Assembly: GCA_963617485.1 (NCBI GenBank)
Contig: CAVEPA010000004.1
Coordinates: 62,001-126,000 of the forward strand
Length of the DNA stretch: 64,000 bases
DNA from: UBA1757 sp963617485
GTDB taxonomy: Bacteria; Bacteroidota; Bacteroidia; Bacteroidales; UBA1402
Direction: 5' to 3'
Shown here: positions 37,827 through 46,999 of the stretch, in pieces
How positions within the stretch are numbered: position 1 is the stretch's first letter
Layout of the letters: the number at the start of each line of letters is the position of its first letter
Program-made: the position numbers and the translations under genes
The notes under the pieces: model-generated
What the model saw: only the letters and a program-made list of their open reading frames with translations
Databases searched by the model: none
What the model was told of the DNA's origin: nothing

Positions 37827-38685
37827 GGTCTTTACCCCACATCATCTTGCTGCGCAACGTATCTACGAAACTCTGATTCTGTCGACGAAGGAGCAACAAG
37901 GGTTTGGGTGCCAAGCTTATGCGCAGGCGAACGTCCGAGGCGAGGCTGTGCGAGCGTCCGTCGAGCGAGGCCAGATAGTGTTTGCTGCGGCTCACCACCG
38001 AGAGTTCCACCACAGAATCGTCACTCAACACAACAGGTCGCATATTGAGCGTGTGCGGCGCAATGGGCGAAAGGATGATGCTGCGGTTGTCGGGCATCAG
38101 GATGGGGCCGCCAACGCTCAGTGAATAGGCGGTAGAGCCGGTGGCAGTGGCCATAATAAGTCCGTCGGCCTGATAATCGTTCAGATATTCACCGTTTACG
38201 TAAGCGTGGATATGCAACATGGCGGCCACATCGCGCTTGCTCACAGCTATCTCGTTGAGAGCCAACGGATAGTCGAATTCGTATTGTTCGGAAGACAAGG
38301 CCAGACGCGCACGTTTTTCTATGCAATAGCGGCCTGCCAGCAAATCGTCGAGCAACTGGGGCAAGTCATTGCCGTCGGAAGCCGACAGATAGCCCAACCG
38401 GCCCGTGTTCACACCCACTAGAGGAATATCTTGGTTGCCCACGCGCTTGGCCGTATTAAGCAAGGTGCCGTCGCCGCCCAGGCTCAAGGCAAAATCGGCA
38501 TCGATGGTATCGCCCACGATAAAATCGTCAACCTCAGGCATTTGCGGCAGTATTGTCTTGAGATAATCGTAGAAATCGGCATCTATGGAGACGGAAATGC
38601 GCTCCTCGCGCAACAAACGGAAGAATTCAAGTAACTGGGAAATAAACGATTGTTGGGAATGTTTTCCGAAAATAGCAAGTTTCAT
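37810..38685 (-). CDS. NAD kinase
   Basis: It phosphorylates NAD to NADP in the cytoplasm. The 291 residues show the defining GGDGT near residue 70, the NE(I/V) pair in ALNEIAVSK, and TATGSTAYSLSVGGP near 181. The gene diverges from the pdxJ-exbBD-tonB group, an arrangement common in Bacteroidales. The last codons are tandemly duplicated past the stop. Confidence 0.95.
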   Translation of the reverse strand: MKLAIFGKHSQQSFISQLLEFFRLLREERISVSIDADFYDYLKTILPQMPEVDDFIVGDTIDADFALSLGGDGTLLNTAKRVGNQDIPLVGVNTGRLGYLSASDGNDLPQLLDDLLAGRYCIEKRARLALSSEQYEFDYPLALNEIAVSKRDVAAMLHIHAYVNGEYLNDYQADGLIMATATGSTAYSLSVGGPILMPDNRSIILSPIAPHTLNMRPVVLSDDSVVELSVVSRSKHYLASLDGRSHSLASDVRLRISLAPKPLLLLRRQNQSFVDTLRSKMMWGKDLRSNV

Positions 38686-38788
38686 ACAGTCTGATGAAAA
38701 TCTACTGGCATTAGTGAACCGTGAGAAATAGCTCAGTTAGCGCAGAAATAAAATCAAAGAGATGCTTAGAGATGTCTGATAAAACCAT

Positions 38789-38796
38789 TAATTTTG
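38789..38796 (+). promoter_or_regulatory. Candidate promoter of the pdxJ-exbB-exbD-tonB-thiJ operon
   Basis: TAATTTTG is a perfect -7 element 38 nt before the pdxJ ATG, in the 149-bp region diverging from NAD kinase. No clear -33 element was found. Confidence 0.42.
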
Positions 38797-38834
38797 TCGG
38801 CATTTCAGGCGCAAAATTGATAAAAATTTAGCAA

Positions 38835-39548
38835 ATGACAAAGTTAAGTGTAAATGTCAATAAAATTGCATTACTCCGCAATGCCAGAGGAGGCAATCTG
38901 CCTAATCTGAGCCAAGTGGTAATGGATTGTGAAAGCTTTGGAGCTGAGGGCATTACCGTACATCCACGTCCCGATGAACGTCATATCCGCTATCAGGATG
39001 TCTGGGACTTGAGGCCGCTTATCACCACCGAATTCAATATCGAAGGCTATCCATCGCCCGAATTTATGAAATTGGTGCTGAGCGTGAAACCGCACCAGGT
39101 CACTTTGGTGCCCGACGCGCCCGATGCCATTACTTCCAATGCCGGCTGGGACACCCTTGCCAATGCCGCTTTCCTCACCGACATCATTGATGCACTGCAC
39201 GAAGCCGGCATACGCTCGTCCATCTTCATCGATACCAACGCCGATATGATTGAACAAGCCGCCAAATTGGGTACCGACCGTGTGGAGCTCTACACCGGTC
39301 CCTACGCCGAGAACTTCGAAAAGCAAGGCGAAGCCGCGTTGAAACCCTTTGTCAAAGCTGCCGAAGTAGCCCGCAAATCGGGACTGAGCGTCAATGCCGG
39401 TCACGACCTCAACTTGTTCAATCTCAAGGCGTTTCACCAAGCCATTCCTTTTATCGAAGAAGTGTCCATCGGTCATGCTCTGATAGCCGATGCCCTTTAT
39501 CTTGGCTTGGAAAAGACCATCACCGCCTACAAAAAATGTCTGCTATAA
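38835..39548 (+). CDS. pdxJ: Pyridoxine 5'-phosphate synthase
   Basis: It condenses 1-deoxyxylulose 5-phosphate with 3-amino-2-oxopropyl phosphate to pyridoxine phosphate. The TIM-barrel protein has 237 residues, with LSVNVNKIALLRNARGG at the start, ITVHPRPDERHI near residue 39 and NAGHDLNL near 194. It is first in the operon leading to the TonB energy system. The link to TonB is by position only. Confidence 0.95.
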   Translation: MTKLSVNVNKIALLRNARGGNLPNLSQVVMDCESFGAEGITVHPRPDERHIRYQDVWDLRPLITTEFNIEGYPSPEFMKLVLSVKPHQVTLVPDAPDAITSNAGWDTLANAAFLTDIIDALHEAGIRSSIFIDTNADMIEQAAKLGTDRVELYTGPYAENFEKQGEAALKPFVKAAEVARKSGLSVNAGHDLNLFNLKAFHQAIPFIEEVSIGHALIADALYLGLEKTITAYKKCLL

Positions 39549-39575
39549 ACATCTACCGCAATTAAAATCATCGCT

Positions 39576-40289
39576 ATGAATCCCTTACTGCTTATACAAC
39601 AGGAAATCAGCAATACCCTGCCCCAGTTGACCGATATCGCCCAACCCGTCGCAGAAGAGACGGTGCAAAAGCTCAGTTTCTTCGAAATGGCCGTCAAAGG
39701 CGGCTGGATTATGATTCCCATCGCATTGCTGCTTTGCGTTGCCATCTACCTTTTTATCGAACGTTGCCTGGCTCTGCATCAGGCCGATAAGGAAGATCCC
39801 AACTTTATGAGCCGCATCAAGGACTACATTCATGGCAACAACATCGACTCGGCCCTCAAGCTCTGCCGTCAGACCAACACGCCTTCGGCCCGTATGGTAG
39901 AAAAAGGTATCTCGCGCATCGGTTATCCCTTGAGCGATGTGCAAGTGGCCATCGAGAACATGGGCAACATCGAAGTGGCCCGTCTGGAAAAGGGGCTGCC
40001 ACTGCTGGCCGCTGTGTCGGGCGGCGCACCTATGTTGGGTTTCCTTGGTACGGTGCTGGGTATGGTTCAGGCCTTCTACGATATGGCTTCGGCAGGCAAC
40101 AACGTGGATATCACGCTTTTGTCTTCGGGTATCTACACGGCTATGATTACTACTGTGGCCGGTCTGATAGTCGGCATTCTGGCCTATTTTGCCTACAACT
40201 ATCTGGTTTCGCGCGTCAACAGCGTGGTCAACAAGATGGAAAGCCGCACCATGGAATTTCTCGACTTGTTGAACGAACCCGCCAACTGA
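39576..40289 (+). CDS. exbB: ExbB/TolQ/MotA-type proton channel subunit
   Basis: This inner-membrane subunit uses the proton gradient to energise TonB. The 237 residues have one N-terminal membrane helix (GGWIMIPIALLLCVAIYLF), a cytoplasmic loop, and two further helices carrying PMLGFLGTVLGMVQAF and TAMITTVAGLIVGILAY, with the family Thr and Gly residues. It is followed by exbD and tonB. TolQ and MotA share the fold, but the neighbours favour ExbB. Confidence 0.93.
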   Translation: MNPLLLIQQEISNTLPQLTDIAQPVAEETVQKLSFFEMAVKGGWIMIPIALLLCVAIYLFIERCLALHQADKEDPNFMSRIKDYIHGNNIDSALKLCRQTNTPSARMVEKGISRIGYPLSDVQVAIENMGNIEVARLEKGLPLLAAVSGGAPMLGFLGTVLGMVQAFYDMASAGNNVDITLLSSGIYTAMITTVAGLIVGILAYFAYNYLVSRVNSVVNKMESRTMEFLDLLNEPAN

Positions 40290-40304
40290 TTTTAGCTTAG
40301 CGTT

Positions 40305-40718
40305 ATGGCACTCAAAAGACAAACCAAAGCAGAGGCATCTTTCAGCATGTCGTCCATGACGGATGTCATCTTTCTCTTGCTTATCTTCTTTATGATTACC
40401 TCGACGGTGGTGCACCCCAACGCCATCAAGATTCTGCTGCCGCAAAGCAAGCAACAGACTTCGGCCAAACCGCTGACGCGCGTTCTCATCGACCAGGACT
40501 TAAACTATTATGTGGCCTTCGGCAACGATAAGGAACAGCCTATTGCCTTTGACGAAATAGAAGGCTTCCTGCAGTCGTGCATTGACAAGGAGCCAGAGAT
40601 GTATGTGGCCCTTTACGCCGACGAGAACATTCCTTACCGCGAACTGGTGCGCGTTCTGAACATCTGCAACGAAAACCATTTCAAACTTGTACTGGCTACC
40701 CGCCCGGCCAAAGACTAA
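40305..40718 (+). CDS. exbD: ExbD/TolR-type biopolymer transport subunit
   Basis: A 137-residue partner of ExbB with one membrane helix. SSMTDVIFLLLIFFMITST contains the essential membrane Asp near residue 20, and the rest is a periplasmic domain. It is located 15 nt after exbB and 41 nt before tonB. Confidence 0.93.
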   Translation: MALKRQTKAEASFSMSSMTDVIFLLLIFFMITSTVVHPNAIKILLPQSKQQTSAKPLTRVLIDQDLNYYVAFGNDKEQPIAFDEIEGFLQSCIDKEPEMYVALYADENIPYRELVRVLNICNENHFKLVLATRPAKD

Positions 40719-40759
40719 GCCGGAGGAAGTCGCGACATCATCACTCAGACCTTACGAGC

Positions 40760-41575
40760 ATGAAACTTACCAAGAACGATATCATAGCAGGCGGCGGCAC
40801 TTTGCTGGCGATGGTCTTGCTTTGCGTGTTTCTGCTTTGTTTCGGCATGAGTGCCAACACGCCGCTCACAGAAGAAGGCTTGAGTGTCAATTTTGGAATG
40901 GTAGAGCTCTCGCAAGGTCTGTTCGAACCCTATAGCCCGCAGCCACAACCCACGCCACAGCCCAATCCGGTTCCCGCTGTCACAACGCCACCCGCCCAAT
41001 CGGAAACCCCGGCCGAACAAGAACTTATCACCCAAGACGATGAACCTTCGGTAGATTTGGAAGCGCAGGCCGAGGCCAAGCGTAAGGCCGAAGAAGAGTT
41101 GCGCCGCCACCAAGAGGAAGAGCGCAAGCGTCAGGAGCAAGAACGTCAAGCCGAAGCCATCAAGAGTCAGGTGGCCAATGCTTTCGGTTCGCAACGAGGC
41201 AGCGAAAGCCAGAATCAGGGCTTCAGCGACCAAGGTTCAGGCAACCAGGGTCAAGCTCAAGGCAATCCCGAATCGTTCAATACCAGCGGTGCCGGCAGCG
41301 GCTACGGCGATTTTTCGCTCGACGGACGCTCGCATATCGGTTCCCTGCCCCGCCCCAGCTTCAACATCGAGGCTGAAGGTGTGGTGATGGTGCGTATTTT
41401 GGTAGACAACGAAGGCAAAGTCATCAACGCTTCCATCGATTTGGAAGGCACCGACACCGACAACATTGCCCTACGCAACGCCGCCCTGGCAGCCGCCAAG
41501 CAGGCACGCTTCAATGCCATCAACAGCAAGACCAACCAAAGCGGCAGCATCACCTACCGTTTCCGTTTGAAATAA
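40760..41575 (+). CDS. tonB: TonB-family energy transducer
   Basis: It spans the periplasm to open outer-membrane receptors. The 271 residues comprise a membrane anchor (residues about 8-28), a proline-rich stretch (PQPTPQPNPVP), a charged helix (RRHQEEERKRQEQERQAE), a Gln/Gly-rich spacer and a C-terminal domain (EGVVMVRILVDNEGKVINAS). The C-domain is of the short energy-transducer type rather than E. coli TonB. It would serve receptors encoded elsewhere and possibly the AT-rich receptor here. Confidence 0.9.
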   Translation: MKLTKNDIIAGGGTLLAMVLLCVFLLCFGMSANTPLTEEGLSVNFGMVELSQGLFEPYSPQPQPTPQPNPVPAVTTPPAQSETPAEQELITQDDEPSVDLEAQAEAKRKAEEELRRHQEEERKRQEQERQAEAIKSQVANAFGSQRGSESQNQGFSDQGSGNQGQAQGNPESFNTSGAGSGYGDFSLDGRSHIGSLPRPSFNIEAEGVVMVRILVDNEGKVINASIDLEGTDTDNIALRNAALAAAKQARFNAINSKTNQSGSITYRFRLK

Positions 41576-41592
41576 CCCCAAACACATACACT

Positions 41593-42132
41593 ATGGTACT
41601 CGTATTTTTAGCTACGGGCTTCGAAGAAGTGGAAGCCATCACCAGCATCGACATTTTGCGTAGAGGCGGTCTGGACGTAAAGACCGTGTCCATACAGGAC
41701 GGACTTAGTGTGCTGGGGGCACACGGCATTGCCGTTACCGCCGACCTCTGCTTCGAAGAAATACCGCTTGAGGCCCAAGCCTTGGTATTGCCCGGCGGTA
41801 TGCCCGGCACCCTGCACCTGAAAGAGCATCAAGGTTTGCGTTCGTTATTGCTGAACTTCGTCGAGCGGAGCGACAAAACGCTGGCAGCCATCTGCGCTGC
41901 ACCCTCCATTTTGGGCGAGTTGGGCATTTTAAGACACAAGAGTGCCTGCTGCTACCCCGGCTTCGAAGCACAGCTAATCGAGGCCAAGGTGTCGCGCCAG
42001 GCCGTAGTATGCGACGGCAACATCATCACGGCCAACGGACCTGGTCATGCGATGGATTTTGCCCTAAAAATATTGGAGCGTTTGGCTGGTACGCAGAAAG
42101 CCAAGGAAGTAGCGCTAGGCTTGAATATCTAG
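41593..42132 (+). CDS. DJ-1/PfpI (ThiJ) family protein
   Basis: The 179 residues have the DJ-1 fold: Glu in GFEEVEAI near residue 10 and the nucleophilic elbow CAAPSILGELG, with the reactive Cys near residue 100, followed by YPGFEAQL. Members include deglycase-like, chaperone and oxidative-stress proteins, so the reaction is uncertain. It closes the pdxJ-TonB operon, and its stop is only 2 nt from the stop of the convergent DUF349 gene. Confidence 0.88.
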   Translation: MVLVFLATGFEEVEAITSIDILRRGGLDVKTVSIQDGLSVLGAHGIAVTADLCFEEIPLEAQALVLPGGMPGTLHLKEHQGLRSLLLNFVERSDKTLAAICAAPSILGELGILRHKSACCYPGFEAQLIEAKVSRQAVVCDGNIITANGPGHAMDFALKILERLAGTQKAKEVALGLNI

Positions 42133-42134
42133 CG

Positions 42135-43901
42135 TTACTTTTCCTCGTCTATCATTTGTATCTTCTTGATAAGCAATTCTTTATCTTCTTTCAGCTTATC
42201 AATATTGCGTTGCATTTCCTGCAATAGTTGCGAGCCTGAGTTTTTGGCAGCGGTAAAGAAGCCAATGTTGTTCTCGCATGTCTTGATTTCCGAGCAGATG
42301 TTCTCGTACTGACGCATCAGACGGTCGCGTTCGCGTTGCACCTTGTGCTGGCCCTGTGATTTGATGTCGGCAAGGTTCTGCTGGAAGTTGTTCAAACGGC
42401 GCGACGAACGGTCTACATTCAAGCGGGTTGACTGAGCAGCCAAAACATCGTACCACTGGTTGTAAAGCTGGTCTTTCTCTTTGAAAGGCACATGACCAAT
42501 GGCGGCCCAGCGATTGTTCCAGTCTTTCAGTTGGGCCATGGCAGCCTCTTGGTCCAGTTCTTCGGCAAAGGCCTTCACTTCTTCGATAAGCGCTTTCTTG
42601 GCCTGCAGGTTCTGCTGCTCTTGCTGACGCGGAGAAGCCGCATGCTTTTCCTTCTGTTCGAAGAAATAGTCGCAAGCACCGATAAAGCGTTTCCAAATTG
42701 CGTTGGAATATTTGCGGGGCACCTGTCCGATTTCCTTCCATTCTTTCTGAATCTTTACCAATTCGTTGGCGGTAGCATTCCAGTCGGTGCTGTTCTTGAG
42801 GGCTTCTGCCCTTTCGCAAAGAGCGCGTTTCTTCTCCATGTTTTCGTTGAGCTTCTCCTTCATATCCTTGTAGAAGTTGCTCTTGGCCACGAAGAAAGCA
42901 TCACAGGCGGCGCGGTAGCGTTCGTAGATTTTAGTGTTGTGTTTTTTGGGCGCAAAGCCGATACCCTTCCACTCTGCTTGCAAAGCCATCACTTGGGTGG
43001 TAATATCTTCCCAAGCCTTGAAACTGGTGAGCGAACTGAGGTCAATAGCCTCAATCTTTTCGCAGATTTCGGTCTTGCTGGCCAGATTGTCGTTTTCAGC
43101 CTCTTTGAGTTGTTCGAAGAAAGCCTGATATTTTTTGTTGATTTCGGTAGATGCATTCTTAAAGCGCTGCCACATTTCCTCGCGGATATCCTTGGCCACA
43201 GGACCGGTTTCGCGCCATTGGTCGTGCAGCTGCTGCAACTTGCGGAAGGCCACCACGACATCGGGAGCATCCACCAGCTTTTCGGCAGCCTCGCACAGAG
43301 CGGTCTGAGCTTCGAGATTTTTCTTGCTGTCGTAATCGCGGAATTCATTGTACAGACGCAACTGGTCGTAGAATTTTTCCACTTCGGCTTGATAGCGTTT
43401 CCACAGGTCGTTCACGTATTCCTGGGCCACGGGGCCGGTCTCTTTCCATTCCTGTTGCCGGCGACGTACCTCATTCAAGGCTTTGTGTATATCGTCACAG
43501 TTTTCGTTCAGCGCATGAATAGCCTCGATTATCGCATTTTTCTTGGCCAAATTGTCCTGACGTTCCTTTTCGGCCAAAGCAATCTGTTCGGCACGCTTCT
43601 CACGCCAAAGGTTCAGTATCGACTTAAACTCGGTTTCCAAAGCGTAATGAGCGTCCGTAGGAAAGTCCTCGACAGCATTACCTGCTTCGACAAAGAGTTT
43701 CTTGGCCAAATCGATTTCCTGCTTGTGATGTTTGTAAAAAGCAGATTTAACAGCCTCAATCTTTTCTTTGTCAGGCTGTTGTTCCGTCAAAAGCTTCTTG
43801 AGATAATCGATATAACCGGCGGCCGTCTGGGGTGCTTCGTCAGCTACGGCTTCTTGTACAGCAGCATTTTCCTGCAGGTCTAGAGATTCTTTACTTTCCA
43901 T
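42135..43901 (-). CDS. DUF349-repeat coiled-coil protein
   Basis: The 588-residue, highly charged helical protein has five DUF349 repeats, each marked by a Trp/Gly motif: WKETGPVA, WRETGPVA, WKGIGFAP, WKEIGQVP and WAAIGHVP. It has no signal peptide or membrane segment, so it is cytoplasmic. Function is unknown; the repeats suggest a scaffold or RNA/protein-binding role. The start MESKESLDL is preferred over one 21 nt earlier. It ends next to thiJ. The 117 bp upstream holds a TTTATTTG (seven of eight) and nothing else recognisable. Confidence 0.87.
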   Translation of the reverse strand: MESKESLDLQENAAVQEAVADEAPQTAAGYIDYLKKLLTEQQPDKEKIEAVKSAFYKHHKQEIDLAKKLFVEAGNAVEDFPTDAHYALETEFKSILNLWREKRAEQIALAEKERQDNLAKKNAIIEAIHALNENCDDIHKALNEVRRRQQEWKETGPVAQEYVNDLWKRYQAEVEKFYDQLRLYNEFRDYDSKKNLEAQTALCEAAEKLVDAPDVVVAFRKLQQLHDQWRETGPVAKDIREEMWQRFKNASTEINKKYQAFFEQLKEAENDNLASKTEICEKIEAIDLSSLTSFKAWEDITTQVMALQAEWKGIGFAPKKHNTKIYERYRAACDAFFVAKSNFYKDMKEKLNENMEKKRALCERAEALKNSTDWNATANELVKIQKEWKEIGQVPRKYSNAIWKRFIGACDYFFEQKEKHAASPRQQEQQNLQAKKALIEEVKAFAEELDQEAAMAQLKDWNNRWAAIGHVPFKEKDQLYNQWYDVLAAQSTRLNVDRSSRRLNNFQQNLADIKSQGQHKVQRERDRLMRQYENICSEIKTCENNIGFFTAAKNSGSQLLQEMQRNIDKLKEDKELLIKKIQMIDEEK

Positions 43902-44018
43902 AATATTCACACATAAAAACATTCCACTAAGCGAGTCACTACGACGCGCTTGAAGAATGCAAATAAAACCAAATAATTCGGTTTGACCAAGTAAGACCTT
44001 TATTTTTGTTAAAATTTT

Positions 44019-45053
44019 TTAGACGAGCCCGGAGGTCGATTCGGAGGATGTCTCGGAAGATGCCTCGGAAGATTTGGAGGGTTGCAGGCTCATCCAGAAA
44101 TACGCGATAACACCGGTTATGGCCGTCATGATGGTATTGATGCCGTGCATCAGCAAGGCGAAAACGCCCGCTTGGGCCGCGCTGACACCGTAAAAGCCCA
44201 GTGAATAAATCACCATAAAGTGCCAAGCGCCGATACCGCCCTGCACAGGGGCTATGGTGGAAATATTGGCCATCACATTGGCCGTGTACATGGCAGCCAG
44301 ATCAAGGCCCAAAGGTTCTAGGAAGAAGTATTTTCCCACAAAGAAAGACAGGAAATAGAACAGCCATATAAGTATGGTGTAGAGGACAAACAGCCAGGGT
44401 TGACGCAAATAGCCTATGCTGCTCATGCCCATCCACACGTGGTGAAACACGCCTTGAATCTTTTTATAGCAAGCTTTGTTTTTCAGATAACGCAGTACCA
44501 ACACTACCAGCAGGACAAAAAGAGCAATGCCCAGCCAAAGTTTCCACGATAGCAGTACCGCCATCCAACCTTGGGCTTTTTCGGGATTGTCGCCAAAAAA
44601 GTTGTGAAGCACATCGGCTTCGATGACCAAGACCGAAAGTGCCATCAACAAGAGGCACAGACCGTCGAAAAGCCGCTCGGTAACCATGGTGCCAAGGGCC
44701 TTGGAAAAGGGAATGCCATCGTGTTGTTTCATTTGTCCGCAGCGCAAGACATCGCCCAAACGCGGAAAAAGCAGATTGGCACCATAGGCCGAAAACATGG
44801 CCAAAATGGCGTATTTGCGGTTGGTCTTGAAACCGGGCATACAACCATCAATCAGTTGGCTCCATCGCAGAGCGCGCAGTATAATCGGGCAGAAGAAAAG
44901 TACAATGAATGCAATTATCCAAGGCCATTGCAAGCCCTGAGCCAGAATGTCTTTCATGGCCGAGAAGTCCATCTTGCGGAAAACCAGCCAAAACAGGAAG
45001 AGACCCAAGGCCAGCGGCACAAGCCATTTGAGTATCTTTTTTATGGTGTTCAT
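44019..45053 (-). CDS. Lysylphosphatidylglycerol synthase TM-region (UPF0104) family membrane protein
   Basis: An integral membrane protein of 344 residues with about eight helices. FFCPIILRALRWSQLID near residue 55, FPRLGDVLRCGQM near 97 and VQGGIGAWHFMVIYSLGFYG near 266 are family motifs (related to AglD and MprF flippase regions). The lipid moved or modified is unknown. The tail is an unusual Ser/Glu run (SKSSEASSETSSESTS). The ATG used is MNTIKKIL; the TTG 15 nt upstream is less likely. The 140-bp divergent region before ksgA holds facing promoter-like elements. Confidence 0.86.
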   Translation of the reverse strand: MNTIKKILKWLVPLALGLFLFWLVFRKMDFSAMKDILAQGLQWPWIIAFIVLFFCPIILRALRWSQLIDGCMPGFKTNRKYAILAMFSAYGANLLFPRLGDVLRCGQMKQHDGIPFSKALGTMVTERLFDGLCLLLMALSVLVIEADVLHNFFGDNPEKAQGWMAVLLSWKLWLGIALFVLLVVLVLRYLKNKACYKKIQGVFHHVWMGMSSIGYLRQPWLFVLYTILIWLFYFLSFFVGKYFFLEPLGLDLAAMYTANVMANISTIAPVQGGIGAWHFMVIYSLGFYGVSAAQAGVFALLMHGINTIMTAITGVIAYFWMSLQPSKSSEASSETSSESTSGLV

Positions 45054-45077
45054 GTAGTATTTTTTCAATTATATGTT

Positions 45078-45085
45078 TACTTTTG
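45078..45085 (+). promoter_or_regulatory. Candidate ksgA promoter
   Basis: TACTTTTG is a perfect -7 element about 108 nt before the ksgA ATG. With the opposite-strand element at 45133-45140 it would give transcripts overlapping at their 5' ends. Confidence 0.42.
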
Positions 45086-45132
45086 CCCAGTTTTAGACAA
45101 GGCATCGGGCCTTATGGCCGTGTCGTGGAGCG

Positions 45133-45140
45133 CAAAAGTA
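45133..45140 (-). promoter_or_regulatory. Candidate promoter for the UPF0104 gene
   Basis: The minus strand reads TACTTTTG, a perfect -7 element, about 80 nt before the ATG. It faces the ksgA element. Confidence 0.42.
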
Positions 45141-45193
45141 GCAATTAATCGCCAATCGCGCGCAGTATTGTTCAACTATTTCTTCTCGTATGG

Positions 45194-45991
45194 ATGACGA
45201 CGGTAAAACCCAAGAAAGCTTTAGGACAGCACTTCCTGAAAGATCTGTCGGTGGCACGTCGTATTGCCGACACCGTTGACAGCTGTCCCGACCTGCCCAT
45301 GCTGGAAATCGGCCCGGGTATGGGCGTGCTTACCCGCTTTCTCATGCAGAAGGGGCGTCCGTTCAAGGTGGTTGAAATAGACCGCGAGTCGGTGGCCTAC
45401 CTGCAAGACAATTTCCCCAAAGAACTCAGCGACAACATCATAGCCGGCGACTTCCTGCGCATGGACTTGCAGGAATGTTTCCACGGTTCGCCTTTTGTGC
45501 TTATCGGCAACTATCCCTACAACATATCCTCGCAGATATTCTTCAAGCTGCTCGAATACAAAGACTTGATTCCCTGTTGCGCGGGCATGATACAACGCGA
45601 AGTGGCGCAACGCATCGCATCTCCGGCCGGCAAGAAGGCCTACGGAATTTTGAGTGTGCTGCTGCAAGCCTATTACGATATCGAATATCTTTTTACCGTA
45701 GACGAACAGGTGTTCGACCCGCCGCCAAAAGTCAAGTCGGCGGTGGTCAGACTCAGCCGCAACGGGCGCAGTAGCCTGCCTTGCGACGAGAAGCTGTTCA
45801 AGACGGTGGTCAAGACAGCTTTCAACCAGCGCCGAAAAACCCTGAGGAATTCCCTCAAGCCTTTGCTGGGCAAAGATGCCGCCATCTACAGCGACCCCAT
45901 CTTCGACAAACGCCCCGAGCAGCTGGACGTGGAGCAGTTCATCTCTCTGAGCCTGATGGTCGGGCAAGAGCTTAGCAAGGCGCAAGTCTAG
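45194..45991 (+). CDS. ksgA: 16S rRNA dimethyladenosine transferase
   Basis: It dimethylates two adenosines near the 3' end of 16S rRNA, a late ribosome assembly step. The 265 residues contain KKALGQHFLKD near residue 7, the SAM loop LEIGPGMGVLT near 36, and NYPYNISS near 109 (the NPPY equivalent). FNQRRKTLRNSLKP in the C-terminal region is typical of the family. Confidence 0.95.
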   Translation: MTTVKPKKALGQHFLKDLSVARRIADTVDSCPDLPMLEIGPGMGVLTRFLMQKGRPFKVVEIDRESVAYLQDNFPKELSDNIIAGDFLRMDLQECFHGSPFVLIGNYPYNISSQIFFKLLEYKDLIPCCAGMIQREVAQRIASPAGKKAYGILSVLLQAYYDIEYLFTVDEQVFDPPPKVKSAVVRLSRNGRSSLPCDEKLFKTVVKTAFNQRRKTLRNSLKPLLGKDAAIYSDPIFDKRPEQLDVEQFISLSLMVGQELSKAQV

Positions 45992-46010
45992 ACAAAAAAG
46001 AAGTTTCATC

Positions 46011-46024
46011 GTCAGCCTGCTGAC
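46011..46024. repeat. Short perfect palindrome before the CorA-like gene
   Basis: GTCAGC and GCTGAC are separated by two bases, in the 49-bp gap between ksgA and the CorA-like gene, 16 nt before the ATG. It could be an operator or mRNA hairpin, or chance. Confidence 0.4.
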
Positions 46025-46040
46025 AGTAAAAAGAACGAAT

Positions 46041-46979
46041 ATGGCTGAAATCAAATTGTTTTACCACGAAAACGGCCGTGCCAAGGTTAGCCGCAGTCTT
46101 GAGTTTCTGAAAGAAACCCCTCGCGAGAAGTTTTTCTGGATAGACCTTAACGACGTAGACGAAGAAGTGGAGGAACAGCTGGAGGATTTCCTGAAAATCT
46201 ACATTCAGGAAGAAGAAGAAATGGAAGAAATCGAGATGAGTTCGCGCTATATCGAGACTTCCGACACCTTGGTCGTCAATTCGAACTTTCTGCTGGAAAA
46301 TTACGAGCTTGAAACCTTGTCGTTCATCATCAAGAACGATATACTCGTCACTGTCCACAACGAGAATCTGCCCACACTGAACGAAGTGGCCCGACGCATC
46401 ACCACCAACCCGCGCAACTATCCCAGTGGCTATCATGTCATGGTGGCCATTCTGGAAACCCGTGTGGAAAAGGATGCCGACCTTATCGAGGACATCATCG
46501 ACAAGATTGCCAACCTGAGCGATTCCATCCGCGAAGCCGACGAAGATATCCTGATGGAAATCACCAACTTGCAGGAACAGAGCCTGTCTATCCGTCAGAA
46601 CATCATCGAGAAGCAGCGCTCCATTTCCAACCTGCTCAAGAGCGAATTCCTACCGCAGGAACTTATGTCGAAATGCTCCATGATTATCAAGGACATCAAT
46701 TCGCTGATAGACCACACCAAGTTCAGTTTCGAACGGCTCGACTATTTGCAGGACACCTTCCTGGGCTTGGTTAATATCAACCAAAACAAAATTACCAAGA
46801 TATTCACGGTGGTGTCGGTCATCTTTATGCCTCCCACGCTTATTGCCAGCATCTACGGACAGAACTTTCACCGCATGCCCTTCTTGAACCACCCGGCGGG
46901 TTTTTGGATTTCGCTGGGCATCATGTTCCTTTTCTCGGGCATCATTCTGCTGGTTTTCCGCAAGAAACACTGGCTGTAG
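46041..46979 (+). CDS. CorA-family magnesium/divalent cation channel with a variant GMN motif
   Basis: The 312 residues have a long cytoplasmic helical domain (QEEEEMEEIEMSSRY, LSIRQNIIEKQRSIS) and two C-terminal membrane helices, the CorA layout. The signature at the pore mouth reads YGQNF instead of the usual YGMNF. Some family members depart from GMN, but it is the selectivity signature of classical CorA, so the transported ion is not certain. It ends 20 nt from the convergent TolC-like gene. Confidence 0.88.
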   Translation: MAEIKLFYHENGRAKVSRSLEFLKETPREKFFWIDLNDVDEEVEEQLEDFLKIYIQEEEEMEEIEMSSRYIETSDTLVVNSNFLLENYELETLSFIIKNDILVTVHNENLPTLNEVARRITTNPRNYPSGYHVMVAILETRVEKDADLIEDIIDKIANLSDSIREADEDILMEITNLQEQSLSIRQNIIEKQRSISNLLKSEFLPQELMSKCSMIIKDINSLIDHTKFSFERLDYLQDTFLGLVNINQNKITKIFTVVSVIFMPPTLIASIYGQNFHRMPFLNHPAGFWISLGIMFLFSGIILLVFRKKHWL

Positions 46980-46999
46980 CAGGTTGGGGTTGCACCGCC

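Noticed and set aside
42492..43883. Plus-strand frame of 463 codons opposite the DUF349 gene
   Set aside because: Phe/Leu-rich translation with no family pattern; mirror of the Lys/Glu-rich coiled coil.
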